A stretch of DNA of 64,000 nucleotides from Pseudoroseicyclus_A sp041714655 (GTDB lineage: Bacteria > Pseudomonadota > Alphaproteobacteria > Rhodobacterales > Rhodobacteraceae), in contig NZ_CP168219.1 of NCBI RefSeq assembly GCF_041714655.1, positions 1,798,001-1,862,000 of the forward strand, written 5' to 3'. A program made the position numbers and the translations under genes. Positions 24,261-34,478 of the stretch are shown one piece after another. The notes below the pieces were generated by a model, which was not told the origin of the DNA, did no database searches, and saw nothing but the letters and a program-made list of their open reading frames with translations. How positions within the stretch are numbered: position 1 is the stretch's first letter; each line of letters begins with the position of its first letter.

Positions 24261-25574
24261 TCAGGGCGCGGGCGGGATGGAGCGCGCGGCATTGGCGGCG
24301 CTGCGTTCGGGTTCGATGTCGGGCCCGTCGAGGCCGGGCCCGGGATGGCGGGCGCGGTGCCAGGCGGCGACGAGCGCGGAGAGCGAGCAGAGCACGCCGC
24401 CGATGACGAAGACCGCCGGCATGCCGATGGCATCGGCCACGGCGCCGGCAATCAGCGAGCCGATCGGCACGGTGCCGAGCATCATCATCGAGTAGATGGC
24501 CATGATCCGGCCGCGGTAGCCCGGCGGCGCGAAATGCTGCAGGAGCGTGTTGGAGGCGAGGTTCTGGCTGAGGATCGCAAAGCCCATCGGCAGCGCCATC
24601 AGCGCCGTCAGCCAGACCTCGCGCGAGAGCCCCATGCCGATGAGGAGCAGCCCCAGCCCGAAGGCCGACCAGACGGGCCAGACGCGCATCCCCTCGAGTC
24701 TGTCGGAGAAGGTCAGCGTCAGCCCGGCAGCCACGGCGCCGATGCCCGAGATCGACATGAGCGTGCCGGCAAGCCCGGCATCGGCGCCGAGCATGTCGCC
24801 CGCCAGAATGGGCAGGAACGAGAAATAGGGCACCGAGGTGAAGGAGCAGATGCCGACGAGAAGGAGGATCCGCCCCGCCTCGCTATGCGTCCGCACGAAG
24901 GCCAGCCCCCTGCGCATGTCGTCGAAGAAATGCCCCCGGCTCATCGGGTCGCGATGCGGCAGATGCATCGTGGCGACGACATAGGCGGGGGCGAGGAAGG
25001 CGGCCGCCTTGAGGAAGAAGGCATAACCCTCCCCCACCCAGGCGGCGACGACGCCCCCGATGGCCGGGCCGATCAGGCGGGCGGCATTGAATAGGAGCGA
25101 GTTGAGCGCAAGCGCGTTGCGCAGATCCTCCGGCGGCACGAGCTCGGCCACGAAGGTCTGCCGCGTCGGGCTGTCGAAGGCCTGCACGATGCCGATGAGC
25201 GGCGTGATGGCGAGGAGGAGCCCGATGCTCACATGGTCCGTCACCGTCATCACCGCGAGGAAAGTGACGAGCGCGAAATTGAGGCCAAGGAGCGTGAGCA
25301 TCAGCTTGCGCCGGTCCACCCGGTCGATGACCGTGCCGGTGACGGGGCCGAGCAGGAAGGTCGGGCCGAGGTCGCAGACGGCGAGAACGCCGAGCATGAA
25401 GGGCGAGGCCGACAGCCGCCACATCAGCCAGCCGAGGGCGATGGAATGGATCCAGGCCCCCACGACCATCGGCACCTGCGAGAAGAAATAGCGCCTGTAT
25501 TGCGGATGGCTGAGGGCGCGAAAGGCCCGCCGCCAGCGCGCGAGCGCCGGCGATGCCACGGGTGAGGTCGTCAC
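24261..25574 (-). CDS. MFS transporter, EntS-like (PF05977 type)
   Basis: A 437-residue, 12-helix major facilitator. It starts MTTSPVASPALARWRRAFRA, followed by SHPQYRRYFFSQVPMVVGAW, the motif GPVTGTVIDRVDRRKLM and a second-half signature AVAAGLTLTFSDRLEG. This subgroup includes the enterobactin exporter EntS and many uncharacterised efflux carriers. It lies between the ABC binding-protein gene and the hydrolase on the same strand. It could export a hydrolysis product or protect against the substrate. Confidence 0.88.
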   Translation of the reverse strand: MTTSPVASPALARWRRAFRALSHPQYRRYFFSQVPMVVGAWIHSIALGWLMWRLSASPFMLGVLAVCDLGPTFLLGPVTGTVIDRVDRRKLMLTLLGLNFALVTFLAVMTVTDHVSIGLLLAITPLIGIVQAFDSPTRQTFVAELVPPEDLRNALALNSLLFNAARLIGPAIGGVVAAWVGEGYAFFLKAAAFLAPAYVVATMHLPHRDPMSRGHFFDDMRRGLAFVRTHSEAGRILLLVGICSFTSVPYFSFLPILAGDMLGADAGLAGTLMSISGIGAVAAGLTLTFSDRLEGMRVWPVWSAFGLGLLLIGMGLSREVWLTALMALPMGFAILSQNLASNTLLQHFAPPGYRGRIMAIYSMMMLGTVPIGSLIAGAVADAIGMPAVFVIGGVLCSLSALVAAWHRARHPGPGLDGPDIEPERSAANAARSIPPAP

Positions 25575-25636
25575 GTGCTGTCACTCCCGCCGCGCCCCGA
25601 TGAGGGCGGGCTCTACTTGGGTCTTGGGGTTTGGTG

Positions 25637-25666
25637 CACCCCGGGAGCACGCCGGCCCCCGGGGTG
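25637..25666 (-). terminator. Hairpin after the peptide-binding protein gene
   Basis: CACCCCGGG and CCCGGGGTG form a perfect 9-bp stem nine bases past the binding-protein stop. It may partly terminate transcription before the MFS gene, or protect the mRNA 3' end. Confidence 0.5.
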
Positions 25667-25674
25667 ACCGGCGC

Positions 25675-27237
25675 TCAGGCGCCCTTGAAGTCGCGCAGAA
25701 GCGCCCATTGCGCGTCGGCCGAATAGGCGGCCTCCACATCCGTCTTCGAGACCCAGGCGTTCACGCCGTGGTAGAGGAAGACATAGGCGCCCGTTTCCTC
25801 CAGCTCGTCCTGGAGCTCGATGTACATCTGGTCGCGGATCGCGGGATCGGTCTCTTCCGACGCCGCGGCGTTCTTGGCATCCCATTCGGGCGTGCCGGTG
25901 CGCTGGAAGTTCCAGACGCCGATCTGCCCGCTCGTGAACCATTCGGTGACCCAGGACGGGTCGGGCGCGGTGGTGAAGGTGTTGAAGAAGAGCTCGATCT
26001 CCTTGTAGCTGCCGCCCTCGTTGTCCTGCTGCTGCGCGGTCAGCGTCGCGCCGTCCATCTGGCGGATGGAGAGGCTGATGCCGACGGCGGCGAGCTGGGC
26101 CTGGATCACCTGCGCCGCGATCAGCAGATCGGGGTCGGCGCCGAAGAACAGCGTCACCTCGAGACCTTCGGCCCCCGCCTCGGCGAGCAATGCCTCGGAG
26201 GCGGCGGGATCGTAGGGATAGAGCGTCTCGTAGCGGGCACCGAGCAGCGGCGGCGGCACGATGCCATAGGCCTGGGTCACGGCCTCGCCGAAGGTGGCGA
26301 CGACCACCTCGGTCGGGTCGATGGCGCGCTGGATGGCGCGGCGCACGCGCACGTCCTGGAGCTTCTCGTTCTCGATGTTCATGCCGAGCCAGGTGTAGGC
26401 GAGCGCCGGTTTCACGACGAGATCGTCCGCCTCGGGGTCGCGCACCGGGATGGAGTTCACGGCGATCTGCGTGGCATCGAGGTCGCCGGCATCGAAGGCC
26501 GTCTCGGCCGCCGTCAGATCGTCGATCGGCAGAAGCTCGATTACGTCGAAATAGGGCTCGGGGCCGGTCCAGCCGGGGTTGCGGCTCAGGCGGATCAGCT
26601 CGCGCGGGCGCCATTCGTCGATCTGGTAGGGACCGGAACAGGCGAGCGGATCGGTCTCGATCACCGCGCTGCCGGAGGCCTCGAGCGCGGCCTTGGAGAC
26701 GATGAGCCCCGAGGCATGGGGCATGGTCGAGGTGAAGAGCGGCGCGAAGGGCTGCTTGAGATGGATGATGCCGGTATAGGTGCCGGTCACCTCCACGCTG
26801 TCGAGCGCCGCCCAGTCGGAGCCGTAGACGGCATCGACCGCCGGATCGAGGAAGCGCTCGTAGGAGAATTTCACATCCTCCGCCGTCACCTCGCCGAAAT
26901 CGCCGGTGAACATGATGCCGGGGCGGAGCGTGAAGCCGATGTGAAGCGGGTCGCTGTCGTCGATGCTCTCGGCGGCGTCGAGCTCCCAGCCCCAGGCGTC
27001 GCCGGAGGGGTAGCGGATCAGGCCCGAGAAGATCGCGAACATGATCGTCTCGTCATACCAGCCGCCGCGGGTGGCCGGATCGAGCCGGCGGATGTCGCCG
27101 TCGTTGCGGATGCGCAATGTCGTGCCGTCCTGAGCGAAGGCCGCACCGGCGGAGAAGAGGCTTCCCGCCGAAAGGGCGAGGCCCCCTGCCCCGAGGCGCT
27201 GCATGAGCTGGCGCCGTGTGAGATTGATTTCCGTCAT
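25675..27237 (-). CDS. Dipeptide/oligopeptide-type ABC substrate-binding protein (SBP_bac_5) with Tat signal
   Basis: A 520-residue cluster-C binding protein. The start at 27237 gives MTEINLTRRQLMQRLGAGG, a twin-arginine signal, followed by a hydrophobic stretch and AFAQDG. The mature part shows the family landmarks RRLDPATRGGWYD, FTLRPGIMFTGDFGEVTAED, DVRVRRAIQRAIDPTEVV and YGIVPPPL. It should bind peptides or similar ligands. A Tat signal implies folding before export. It is the fifth gene in the order of two permeases, two ATPases, binding protein. Confidence 0.92.
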   Translation of the reverse strand: MTEINLTRRQLMQRLGAGGLALSAGSLFSAGAAFAQDGTTLRIRNDGDIRRLDPATRGGWYDETIMFAIFSGLIRYPSGDAWGWELDAAESIDDSDPLHIGFTLRPGIMFTGDFGEVTAEDVKFSYERFLDPAVDAVYGSDWAALDSVEVTGTYTGIIHLKQPFAPLFTSTMPHASGLIVSKAALEASGSAVIETDPLACSGPYQIDEWRPRELIRLSRNPGWTGPEPYFDVIELLPIDDLTAAETAFDAGDLDATQIAVNSIPVRDPEADDLVVKPALAYTWLGMNIENEKLQDVRVRRAIQRAIDPTEVVVATFGEAVTQAYGIVPPPLLGARYETLYPYDPAASEALLAEAGAEGLEVTLFFGADPDLLIAAQVIQAQLAAVGISLSIRQMDGATLTAQQQDNEGGSYKEIELFFNTFTTAPDPSWVTEWFTSGQIGVWNFQRTGTPEWDAKNAAASEETDPAIRDQMYIELQDELEETGAYVFLYHGVNAWVSKTDVEAAYSADAQWALLRDFKGA

Positions 27238-27260
27238 AGTCGAACTCCCCTGAGTGGATC

Positions 27261-28334
27261 TCAATTGCTGGTGCTGCGCCGCGCCCTGGGGGGCAGCGTC
27301 GCGACATTGGTGGGTCGGCCCGCTGCCGGCGCGGGTGCGGGCGCGGGCTCTGCGAGCTCCGCCCCGGCATGATGGCAGGCCGCGATATGGCCGGGGCCGA
27401 GCGCCCGGCGTTCCGGCGCGAGCTGGCGGCAGATGTCGGTGGCGCGGGGGCAGCGGGTGTGGAACTCGCAGCCCGCCGGCCGGGCCTTCAGGCTCGGCAC
27501 CTCGCCCTCGATGGGCGGCGCCTGCTCCCCCGGCCTGCCGGAGCGTGCCTTCAGGAGCGCCTGGGTGTAGGGATGGGCCGGCCGCGCGAAGAGCCTGTCG
27601 GACGGCCCCGTCTCGACGATGCGGCCGAGATACATGATGGCAATGCGGTCGGTGACGTGGCGCGCCACGGCGAGGTTGTGGGTGATGAGCAGGAAGCTCA
27701 CGCCCAGGCGCTCCTGCAGCTCGTTGAGTAGGTTGAGGAGTTCGCCCTGCACCGAGAGGTCGAGGCCCGCCGTCGGCTCGTCGGCGATGACCAGCGCCGG
27801 GTCGAGCGCCAGCGCCCGCGCCACTGTGACCCGCCGCGCCTGCCCGCCGGAGATCTCGTGCGGGTAGCGACGGGCGAAATCGGGGCCGAGCCCGACCTTG
27901 CCGAGGAGCTCCACAGCCTTGTCCATCCGGTTGCCCTTGAGCATCCGGTGGATCACCAGCGGCTCCGTCACCGAGCGGCCGATGCTCATGCGCGGGTCGA
28001 GCGCGGCCTGCGCATCCTGGAACATCAGCCCGACATTGCGGCGGATGCGCGCCCAGGTCTGGCCCGAGGCCTGCGAGGTGACCTCCTCGCCGATGCGGAT
28101 CGTGCCGCCGGAGATTGGGGTGAGCCCGAGCGCGGCGCGGCCGAGCGTGGTCTTGCCCGAGCCGCTCTCGCCGATGAGGCCGAGCGTCTCGCCCCGCTCG
28201 ATGCGCAGCGACACGCCGGGCAGGATCGTCACCTCATGCGGCGCGCCCCTCAGCCGCTCGATCAGCGTGCCGGAGGGGTAGCGGACGACGAGATCGTTGA
28301 TCTCCAGAAGCGGCAGGCGGGGCGTCGGGGTCAT
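27261..28334 (-). CDS. Peptide-type ABC transporter ATPase (OppF/DppF-like)
   Basis: A 357-residue ATPase. Walker A is IGESGSGKTTLGRA, the signature is ISGGQARRVTVARAL and Walker B is ALVIADEPTAGLDLS. The C-terminal oligopeptide domain contains CEFHTRCPRATDIC, the cysteine-rich segment of Opp/Dpp ATPases. It is followed by an Ala/Pro-rich tail. It lies 3 nt downstream of the partner ATPase gene and 23 nt upstream of the binding-protein gene. Confidence 0.93.
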   Translation of the reverse strand: MTPTPRLPLLEINDLVVRYPSGTLIERLRGAPHEVTILPGVSLRIERGETLGLIGESGSGKTTLGRAALGLTPISGGTIRIGEEVTSQASGQTWARIRRNVGLMFQDAQAALDPRMSIGRSVTEPLVIHRMLKGNRMDKAVELLGKVGLGPDFARRYPHEISGGQARRVTVARALALDPALVIADEPTAGLDLSVQGELLNLLNELQERLGVSFLLITHNLAVARHVTDRIAIMYLGRIVETGPSDRLFARPAHPYTQALLKARSGRPGEQAPPIEGEVPSLKARPAGCEFHTRCPRATDICRQLAPERRALGPGHIAACHHAGAELAEPAPAPAPAAGRPTNVATLPPRARRSTSN

Positions 28335-28337
28335 GGC

Positions 28338-29303
28338 TCAGAGCTCTTCGGCGAAGTGGCAGGCGCTGGCGCGCTCCGGCCCGAGGGGCCGGCGGGCCGG
28401 CTTGTTGACGGTGCAGTCGGACCGCGCCATCACGCAGCGGGGCGCGAAAATGCAGCCGGCCGGCAGGGCACTTGGCGCCGGGACCGTCCCCGGGATCGTC
28501 GGCAGATGCCGCGTGGGCGTCACGATTCCCGCCGGGTCGCATTCGAGAAGCGCGCGGGTATAGGGATGCTTCGGGCGGGCCAGCACCTCGGCCACGGGGC
28601 CGGTCTCGACCAGCTCGCCGGCATAGAGCACGGCCACCCGGTCGCAGAGCCGGCGGACAACGCCCATGTCATGGGTGATGAAGACGACGGCCCCGTCGAT
28701 CAGCCGCCGCGCCTCGCGGATGAGCTCGATGATCTGGTCCTCCGTCGTCGCATCGAGCGCGGTCGTCGGCTCGTCGGCAATCAGAAGGCGCGGCCCGGCG
28801 AGGAGCGCCGCGGCGATGGAGACCCTTTGGCGGATGCCGCCCGAAAGCTGATGCGGATATTGCCGCATCCGCGCGGCGGGGTCGGAGAGGCCGACGCGGG
28901 TCAGCATCTCTTCCGCCCGGGCCGCGAGCGCGCGCCGCCCCTCGCCCCGCCAGTGCTGGAACTCCACGAGCTGCCGGCCGATGCGGGTGACGGGGTTGAG
29001 CGAGGTGAAGGGGTCCTGCGCGATGGTGGCGATGGCGCTGCCCCGCAGGCGCCGCTGCGCCTCGGCCTTGAGCGAGGCCATGTCCTGCCCCTCGAAGCGC
29101 ACCTCGCCCGTTACATGGGCGCCGTTCGGCAGAAGCCCGGTGATGGCGGAGGCGAGGCTCGACTTGCCCGAGCCGCTCTCGCCGACGAGCCCGAGCGTCT
29201 CGCCCGCCGCCAGCTCCAGCGACACGCCGCGCACGGCGGCGACATGGCCCCGGCCCTTGGCGTAATTGACCGAGACGTCGTTCAGGGAAAGGACAGCGCT
29301 CAT
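28338..29303 (-). CDS. Peptide-type ABC transporter ATPase (OppD/DppD-like)
   Basis: A 321-residue ATPase starting MSAVLSLNDVSVNYAKGRGH. Walker A is VGESGSGKSSLASA, the signature is LSGGIRQRVSIAAALL, Walker B is LLIADEPTTALDATT, and the C-terminal cysteine motif is CIFAPRCVMARSDC. The start overlaps the preceding permease stop by 4 nt (ATGA). The longer open frame reaching into the permease gene is a shadow. Confidence 0.93.
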   Translation of the reverse strand: MSAVLSLNDVSVNYAKGRGHVAAVRGVSLELAAGETLGLVGESGSGKSSLASAITGLLPNGAHVTGEVRFEGQDMASLKAEAQRRLRGSAIATIAQDPFTSLNPVTRIGRQLVEFQHWRGEGRRALAARAEEMLTRVGLSDPAARMRQYPHQLSGGIRQRVSIAAALLAGPRLLIADEPTTALDATTEDQIIELIREARRLIDGAVVFITHDMGVVRRLCDRVAVLYAGELVETGPVAEVLARPKHPYTRALLECDPAGIVTPTRHLPTIPGTVPAPSALPAGCIFAPRCVMARSDCTVNKPARRPLGPERASACHFAEEL

Positions 29304-30187
29304 GACCGCCCCCTCGCCCGCGGGTCGAGCGCGTCGCGCAGGGCCTCGCCGAAGAAGGTGAAGGCGATGGTGGCGAGCACGATCGGCGCGCCGGCCGTCA
29401 GGGCGATATGCGGGGCCTGGCGGAGATAGGCATAGCCCTCCGACAGCATGTTGCCCCAGCTCGCCTCGGGCGGCTGCACGCCCTGGCCGAGGAAGCTCAG
29501 CCCGCTCTCGATGCCGATGACCGCCGGGATGTCCATGGCGATGAGCACGAGGATCGGCCCGATCAGGTTGGGCAGCAGATGCGTCGCGGCGAGCCGCAGC
29601 TTCGAGGCGCCCATCGCCTCGGCGGCGGTGACGTAATCGGCATTCCTCAGCACCATCACCTGGCTGCGCACCACGCGGAAGTAGCCGGGCGCCATCGAGA
29701 TGGTGATGACGACGATCAGCGTCGCCATCGATGGCCCGTAGATCGACACGAGCGCCAGGGCGAAGAGCACCAGCGGCAGCGCCTTCAGCGAGTCGCTGAC
29801 AAGCACCAGAAGGCTGTCGAGCCATTTGGGCGCGAGGCCCGAGACGAGCCCGAGCGAGAGCCCGACCACCAGCGCCCCGGCGGTGCCCGTCAACGCCACG
29901 CGCAGCGCGGTGCGGGTGCCGTAGATCAGGCGGCTCAGCACGTCGCGGCCGAGCTGGTCGGTGCCGAACCAATGCGCGAGCGAGGGCGACTGCATCCGCT
30001 CGCGGGGCGAGATGGCGATGGGGTCATAGGGCGCGATCAGCGGTGCGAAGAGCGCGACGAGGAAGAGCGAGAGGATCACGGTCAGCGAGATGGCCCCGGC
30101 CGGATTGGAGAGAAGCTGCCGGAGCGGCCCCTGCCGGAGCGACAGCCGGAGGCCACGGCGGGCGGGAAAGGCGGTGACGTCGGTCAT
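29300..30187 (-). CDS. Peptide-type ABC transporter permease (OppC/DppC-like)
   Basis: A 295-residue permease with six membrane helices, the N-terminal OppC-type segment SPRERMQSPSLAHWFGTDQL, GRDVLSRLIYGTRTALRVAL, and the coupling loop YVTAAEAMGASKLRLAATHL. It starts 3 nt after the first permease stop. Confidence 0.93.
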   Translation of the reverse strand: MTDVTAFPARRGLRLSLRQGPLRQLLSNPAGAISLTVILSLFLVALFAPLIAPYDPIAISPRERMQSPSLAHWFGTDQLGRDVLSRLIYGTRTALRVALTGTAGALVVGLSLGLVSGLAPKWLDSLLVLVSDSLKALPLVLFALALVSIYGPSMATLIVVITISMAPGYFRVVRSQVMVLRNADYVTAAEAMGASKLRLAATHLLPNLIGPILVLIAMDIPAVIGIESGLSFLGQGVQPPEASWGNMLSEGYAYLRQAPHIALTAGAPIVLATIAFTFFGEALRDALDPRARGRS

Positions 30188-30190
30188 CCC

Positions 30191-31135
30191 TCAGCCCCCT
30201 TCCGCGACGCGCGGGTCGAGAAGGCCTATCACCGCATCGGCGATCACATTGGCCGTCACATAGAGCCCGGTCGTCACCACCACGGCGCCCAGAAGCACCG
30301 GGAAGTTGCGGCTGATGACGGCGTCATAGGCGAGCGAGCCGAGCCCGGGGCGCGAGAACACCACCTCCACCAGCACGGCGCCGGAGAGGAGGTTGCCCAT
30401 GCCGACACCGAGGACGGAGACGACGGGGACGACCGCGATGGGCAGCGCGAAGCGCAGCGCAATGCGCAGGTCGGAGACGCCATAGGCACGATAGGTGCGC
30501 ACGTGGTTCTCGCTCAGGGTCTCGATCAGCGCGACGCGCACCAGCCGGGCGATATAGCCCACCCAGGCAAGCCCCACGGCCAGCGCCGGCAGGACGAGAT
30601 GGCTGAGCTGGTCGCCGAGATCGCCCGGCTCCCCGGCGCCGATGGCCGGAAACCACCCGAGGGTCACCGAGAAGAGCATGAGCCCGTAGATCGCCATCAG
30701 GAAGGCCGGCAGCGCCACGACGGAGGTCGAGATCACGGCGACGATCCGGTCGGTCAGGCTGTTGGGCTTCAGGGCCGAGACGATGCCGAGCGGCAGGCCG
30801 ATCAGGATGGCCCAGCCGAGCCCCGTGACCGCCAGCATCACCGTGCGCGGCAGGGCGGTGAAGACGAGATCGGCCACCGGGCGCTGGGTCAGAAGGTCAT
30901 TGCCCATGTCGCCCCTGAGGATCTGCCCCAGGAAGCGCAGCGCCTGGAAGAAGAGCGGCTGGTCGAGCCCCATCCGCTCGCGGAAGGCGATCTTCTGCGC
31001 CTCGCTGGCGCGGGGGCCGAGCGCGATCGTCGCCGGGTCGCCGGGCACCGCATAGATCAGCAGAAACAGGACCAGTAGCGCGATGATGAGGACGCCGAGC
31101 CCCAATCCCACGCGCCGTGCCAGATATGCCCCCAA
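30191..31135 (-). CDS. Peptide-type ABC transporter permease (OppB/DppB-like)
   Basis: A 314-residue permease with the OppB N-terminus MGAYLARRVGLGLGVLIIAL, the YAVPGDPATIALGPRASEAQ loop and the coupling motif HVRTYRAYGVSDLRIALRFA. It is the first gene of the minus-strand operon running to the CocE hydrolase and is divergent from the GntR regulator at 31310. Confidence 0.93.
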   Translation of the reverse strand: MGAYLARRVGLGLGVLIIALLVLFLLIYAVPGDPATIALGPRASEAQKIAFRERMGLDQPLFFQALRFLGQILRGDMGNDLLTQRPVADLVFTALPRTVMLAVTGLGWAILIGLPLGIVSALKPNSLTDRIVAVISTSVVALPAFLMAIYGLMLFSVTLGWFPAIGAGEPGDLGDQLSHLVLPALAVGLAWVGYIARLVRVALIETLSENHVRTYRAYGVSDLRIALRFALPIAVVPVVSVLGVGMGNLLSGAVLVEVVFSRPGLGSLAYDAVISRNFPVLLGAVVVTTGLYVTANVIADAVIGLLDPRVAEGG

Positions 31136-31191
31136 GGTCTTTCCCCTTCCCGGCCCCGCTGTCGCCGGCCCGTCTCGTTCAGATACTCACT

Positions 31192-31203
31192 GTGATATAT
31201 TAC
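31192..31203. promoter_or_regulatory. Candidate GntR operator in the divergent promoter region
   Basis: GTGATATATTAC is a near-perfect 12-bp palindrome in an A/T-rich patch between the peptide-ABC operon and the GntR gene. Its position suits control of both promoters. Confidence 0.4.
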
Positions 31204-31309
31204 GAGAAACATTGCCCGGGGGAGGGCAAGCCCTTAAGGCTGTTTGAGAGGGCATCGCGCCGCCCGGCGCCCGGTTTGTGGGCGGGACGACGGAGGGATT
31301 GGGGAGAGA

Positions 31310-32062
31310 ATGAGCGGTCAGCGAACCGAGCGCGCCTATCAGCTGCAACCTCAGGATGAGGATGCGGCGGCCAAGGGCGCCTCTCTCGCCGATCAGGCCC
31401 ATGCCGCGATTCGCCAGCGGATCATCAGCTGCGAGATGCTCCCGGGCTCGGAATTCATTGAGGCCGATCTGGCGGGCGAATTGCAGATGAGCAAGACCCC
31501 GGTGCGCGAGGCGCTTCTGCGCCTTCAGGTCGAGGGGCTGGTGCAGGCCATCCCGCGCCGCGGCTATCAGGTGACGCCGATCCACATCTCCGACATCGAC
31601 GACATCTTCGACTTCCGCCTCGCCATCGAGGGGGATTGCGCAGCCCTCGCCGCCGAGCGCGCCGGCCCCGAGGCGATCGACGAGCTCGATTATCTGGCCG
31701 ATGCGACCAATGCCGAGCAGCACAAGCTCGCCGGCAACGACATCGACAGGATCAGCGCCCAGAACCGGCTGAACAACGTCTTCCACGAAAGCGTGGCGCT
31801 GGCCGCCGGCAATGCCAGGCTCCACCGCACCGCCGTGCAGGTCCTGCGCGAGTTCGAGAGGTTCTTCTTCCTCGAATGGAACTCCCCCGCTCTCTACGCG
31901 CCCGACCACAAGGACCATTACGAGATCGTGCGCCACATCCGCGCCGGCGATGCGGCGCAGGCGCGGGCAACGATGGTCGGGCATGTCGACAGCTCGCGCC
32001 AGGCGCTCCTTTCCGTCCTGACCTCGCAGAGCCGCAGCCTCGGCTGGCTGACGCGGATCTAG
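31310..32062 (+). CDS. GntR-family transcriptional regulator (FadR/FCD subfamily)
   Basis: A 250-residue regulator. The winged helix (about 30-95) contains LADQAHAAIRQRIISCEMLP and MSKTPVREALLRLQVEGLVQ. The C-terminal FCD domain carries the metal/ligand residues in FDFRLAIEGDC, NNVFHESVALAAGN and HYEIVRHIRAGDAAQAR. The start at 31310 follows GGGGAGAG. It is divergent from the peptide-ABC/MFS/hydrolase operon and is its likely local repressor, with an organic-acid-type effector. Confidence 0.9.
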   Translation: MSGQRTERAYQLQPQDEDAAAKGASLADQAHAAIRQRIISCEMLPGSEFIEADLAGELQMSKTPVREALLRLQVEGLVQAIPRRGYQVTPIHISDIDDIFDFRLAIEGDCAALAAERAGPEAIDELDYLADATNAEQHKLAGNDIDRISAQNRLNNVFHESVALAAGNARLHRTAVQVLREFERFFFLEWNSPALYAPDHKDHYEIVRHIRAGDAAQARATMVGHVDSSRQALLSVLTSQSRSLGWLTRI

Positions 32063-32152
32063 GGCGGGGCACGGCGGCGGCTCCGGGCCCCTGCCCTCCC
32101 CCCTCACGCGACTTTCCGCCGTGACGGGCTTGCCTCCGGCTTCCCGAGCATT

Positions 32153-32169
32153 TTTATAGTGGTTCTAAA
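32153..32169. promoter_or_regulatory. Irr-box-like (ICE) motif upstream of katG
   Basis: TTTATAGTGGTTCTAAA matches the 17-nt iron control element layout (TTTAGAA, 3 nt, TTCTAAA). The right half is perfect and the left half has two mismatches. It lies 36 nt before the katG start, in the promoter region. Irr regulation of katG is inferred; OxyR is an alternative. Confidence 0.4.
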
Positions 32170-32204
32170 TTCTCCCCCGATATTGCCATGAGGAGCCCAA
32201 TCCG

Positions 32205-34361
<2,157 letters not shown>

Positions 34362-34383
34362 GCGCTCCGGCAGACAGACATGG

Positions 34384-34412
34384 AAAGGGCCGCCCCTCGG
34401 GGCGGCCCTTTT
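34384..34412. terminator. Rho-independent terminator after katG
   Basis: GGGCCGCCCC and GGGGCGGCCC form a perfect 10-bp stem with a 2-nt spacer, followed by TTTT and preceded by AAA. It lies between convergent genes and may work on both strands. Confidence 0.9.
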
Positions 34413-34478
34413 GCTTGGGGGAGAGGCCGGGGACCAGCACCCGGCATATCTCCGGCCAGATGAAGGGGCCGGGCCTTT

